Source of the DNA: Saccharomonospora sp. CUA-673
GTDB taxonomy: Bacteria; Actinomycetota; Actinomycetes; Mycobacteriales; Pseudonocardiaceae
Length of the DNA: 64,000 nt
NCBI RefSeq assembly: GCF_001942305.1
Contig: NZ_MKKE01000044.1
Coordinates: 169,156-233,155 of the forward strand
Direction: 5' to 3'
In this document: positions 63,919 to 64,000 of the stretch, piece by piece
Layout: the number at the start of each line of letters is the position of its first letter
Numbering within the stretch: position 1 is the stretch's first letter
The notes under the pieces: model-generated
Database searches by the model: none
What the model was told of the DNA's origin: nothing
Seen by the model: the letters and a program-made list of their open reading frames with translations, nothing else
Made by a program: the position numbers and the translations under genes

Positions 63919-64000
63919 GGGAGTTGGCCGCCCCCGATGCCCCGATTCGGGTGCCGGTGGCGGTGGCGTGCCGGGTGCTCAAGCTCCACCGCCAGCACTA
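63897..64000 (+). CDS. IS3-family transposase OrfB, start only
   Basis: In the -1 frame after the A-run at 63897-63900 the sequence reads KRLYPLVRELAAPDAPIRVPV and on to the window end, the normal beginning of IS3 OrfB before the DDE integrase domain. Truncated by the window edge. Confidence 0.8.

Overview
The window is high-GC actinobacterial DNA, most likely from the Pseudonocardiaceae (this family placement is an inference). The evidence is strong G/C third-position use, many GTG starts, a core block in the same order as Mycobacterium tuberculosis Rv0981-Rv0996 (mprA, mprB, pepD, moaB2, mscL ... 5-FTHF ligase, galU, moeA/glp, rimJ, glpR), a WhiB-like protein and a DUF2637/FtsK conjugation module typical of actinomycete integrative elements.

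Layout. (1) Positions 1-3680 are the end of an integrated element: a DNA methyltransferase cut by the window edge, a small hypothetical gene and a large serine recombinase whose reading frame runs into a tRNA-Ala gene. (2) Positions 3680-18299 are chromosomal core: tRNA-Ala, glpR, rimJ, glp and galU (cell division/gephyrin-like cluster), 5-FTHF cyclo-ligase, a FmdB-like zinc-ribbon gene behind a CIRCE-like operator, a SAF-domain protein, mscL, moaB2, pepD, a galT/DeoR pair, mprAB, an orphan LuxR-type response regulator and tRNA-Arg(CCT). (3) Positions 18300-30000 are an AICE-like integrative and conjugative element at tRNA-Arg: an integrase with a GntR-like tail, an unknown AT-richer membrane protein, two XRE-Nudix paralogues, an XRE repressor divergent from an excisionase-like gene, a WhiB-like gene, DUF2637 and an FtsK/Tra translocase. 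(4) From 30400 to the window end is a metabolic island bounded and interrupted by IS sequences.

The island holds four modules. The first is a persulfide-handling cst-like operon (CstR-like repressor, two rhodanese proteins, persulfide dioxygenase-rhodanese, TauE/SafE exporter). The second is an SbnA-like PLP enzyme translationally coupled to an MFS-DUF1015 fusion, followed by a Tat-exported multicopper oxidase. The third is a complex-I-like membrane arm (NuoA, H, J, K, L, M, N) in which the electron-input subunits are replaced by one cysteine-poor protein resembling a degenerate NuoB-NuoD fusion. The fourth is a complete System I cytochrome c maturation operon (ccmABCDEFHIG) divergent from ccdA/tlpA. 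Related TAC/GTA dyads lie at the ccm/ccdA divergent promoter, before two small membrane genes behind nuoN, before blaI, and near the window end. This suggests that the local BlaI-M56 pair controls this part of the island.

More than 20 genes, including ones expected to be essential such as galU, are split by one-base shifts, mostly a lost G or C in a short run. I treat these as probable sequencing or assembly indels and annotate the restored genes, giving the approximate shift position in each entry. No second copy of the tRNA-Arg 3' end was noticed downstream, so the right border of the tRNA-Arg island is probably outside the window.
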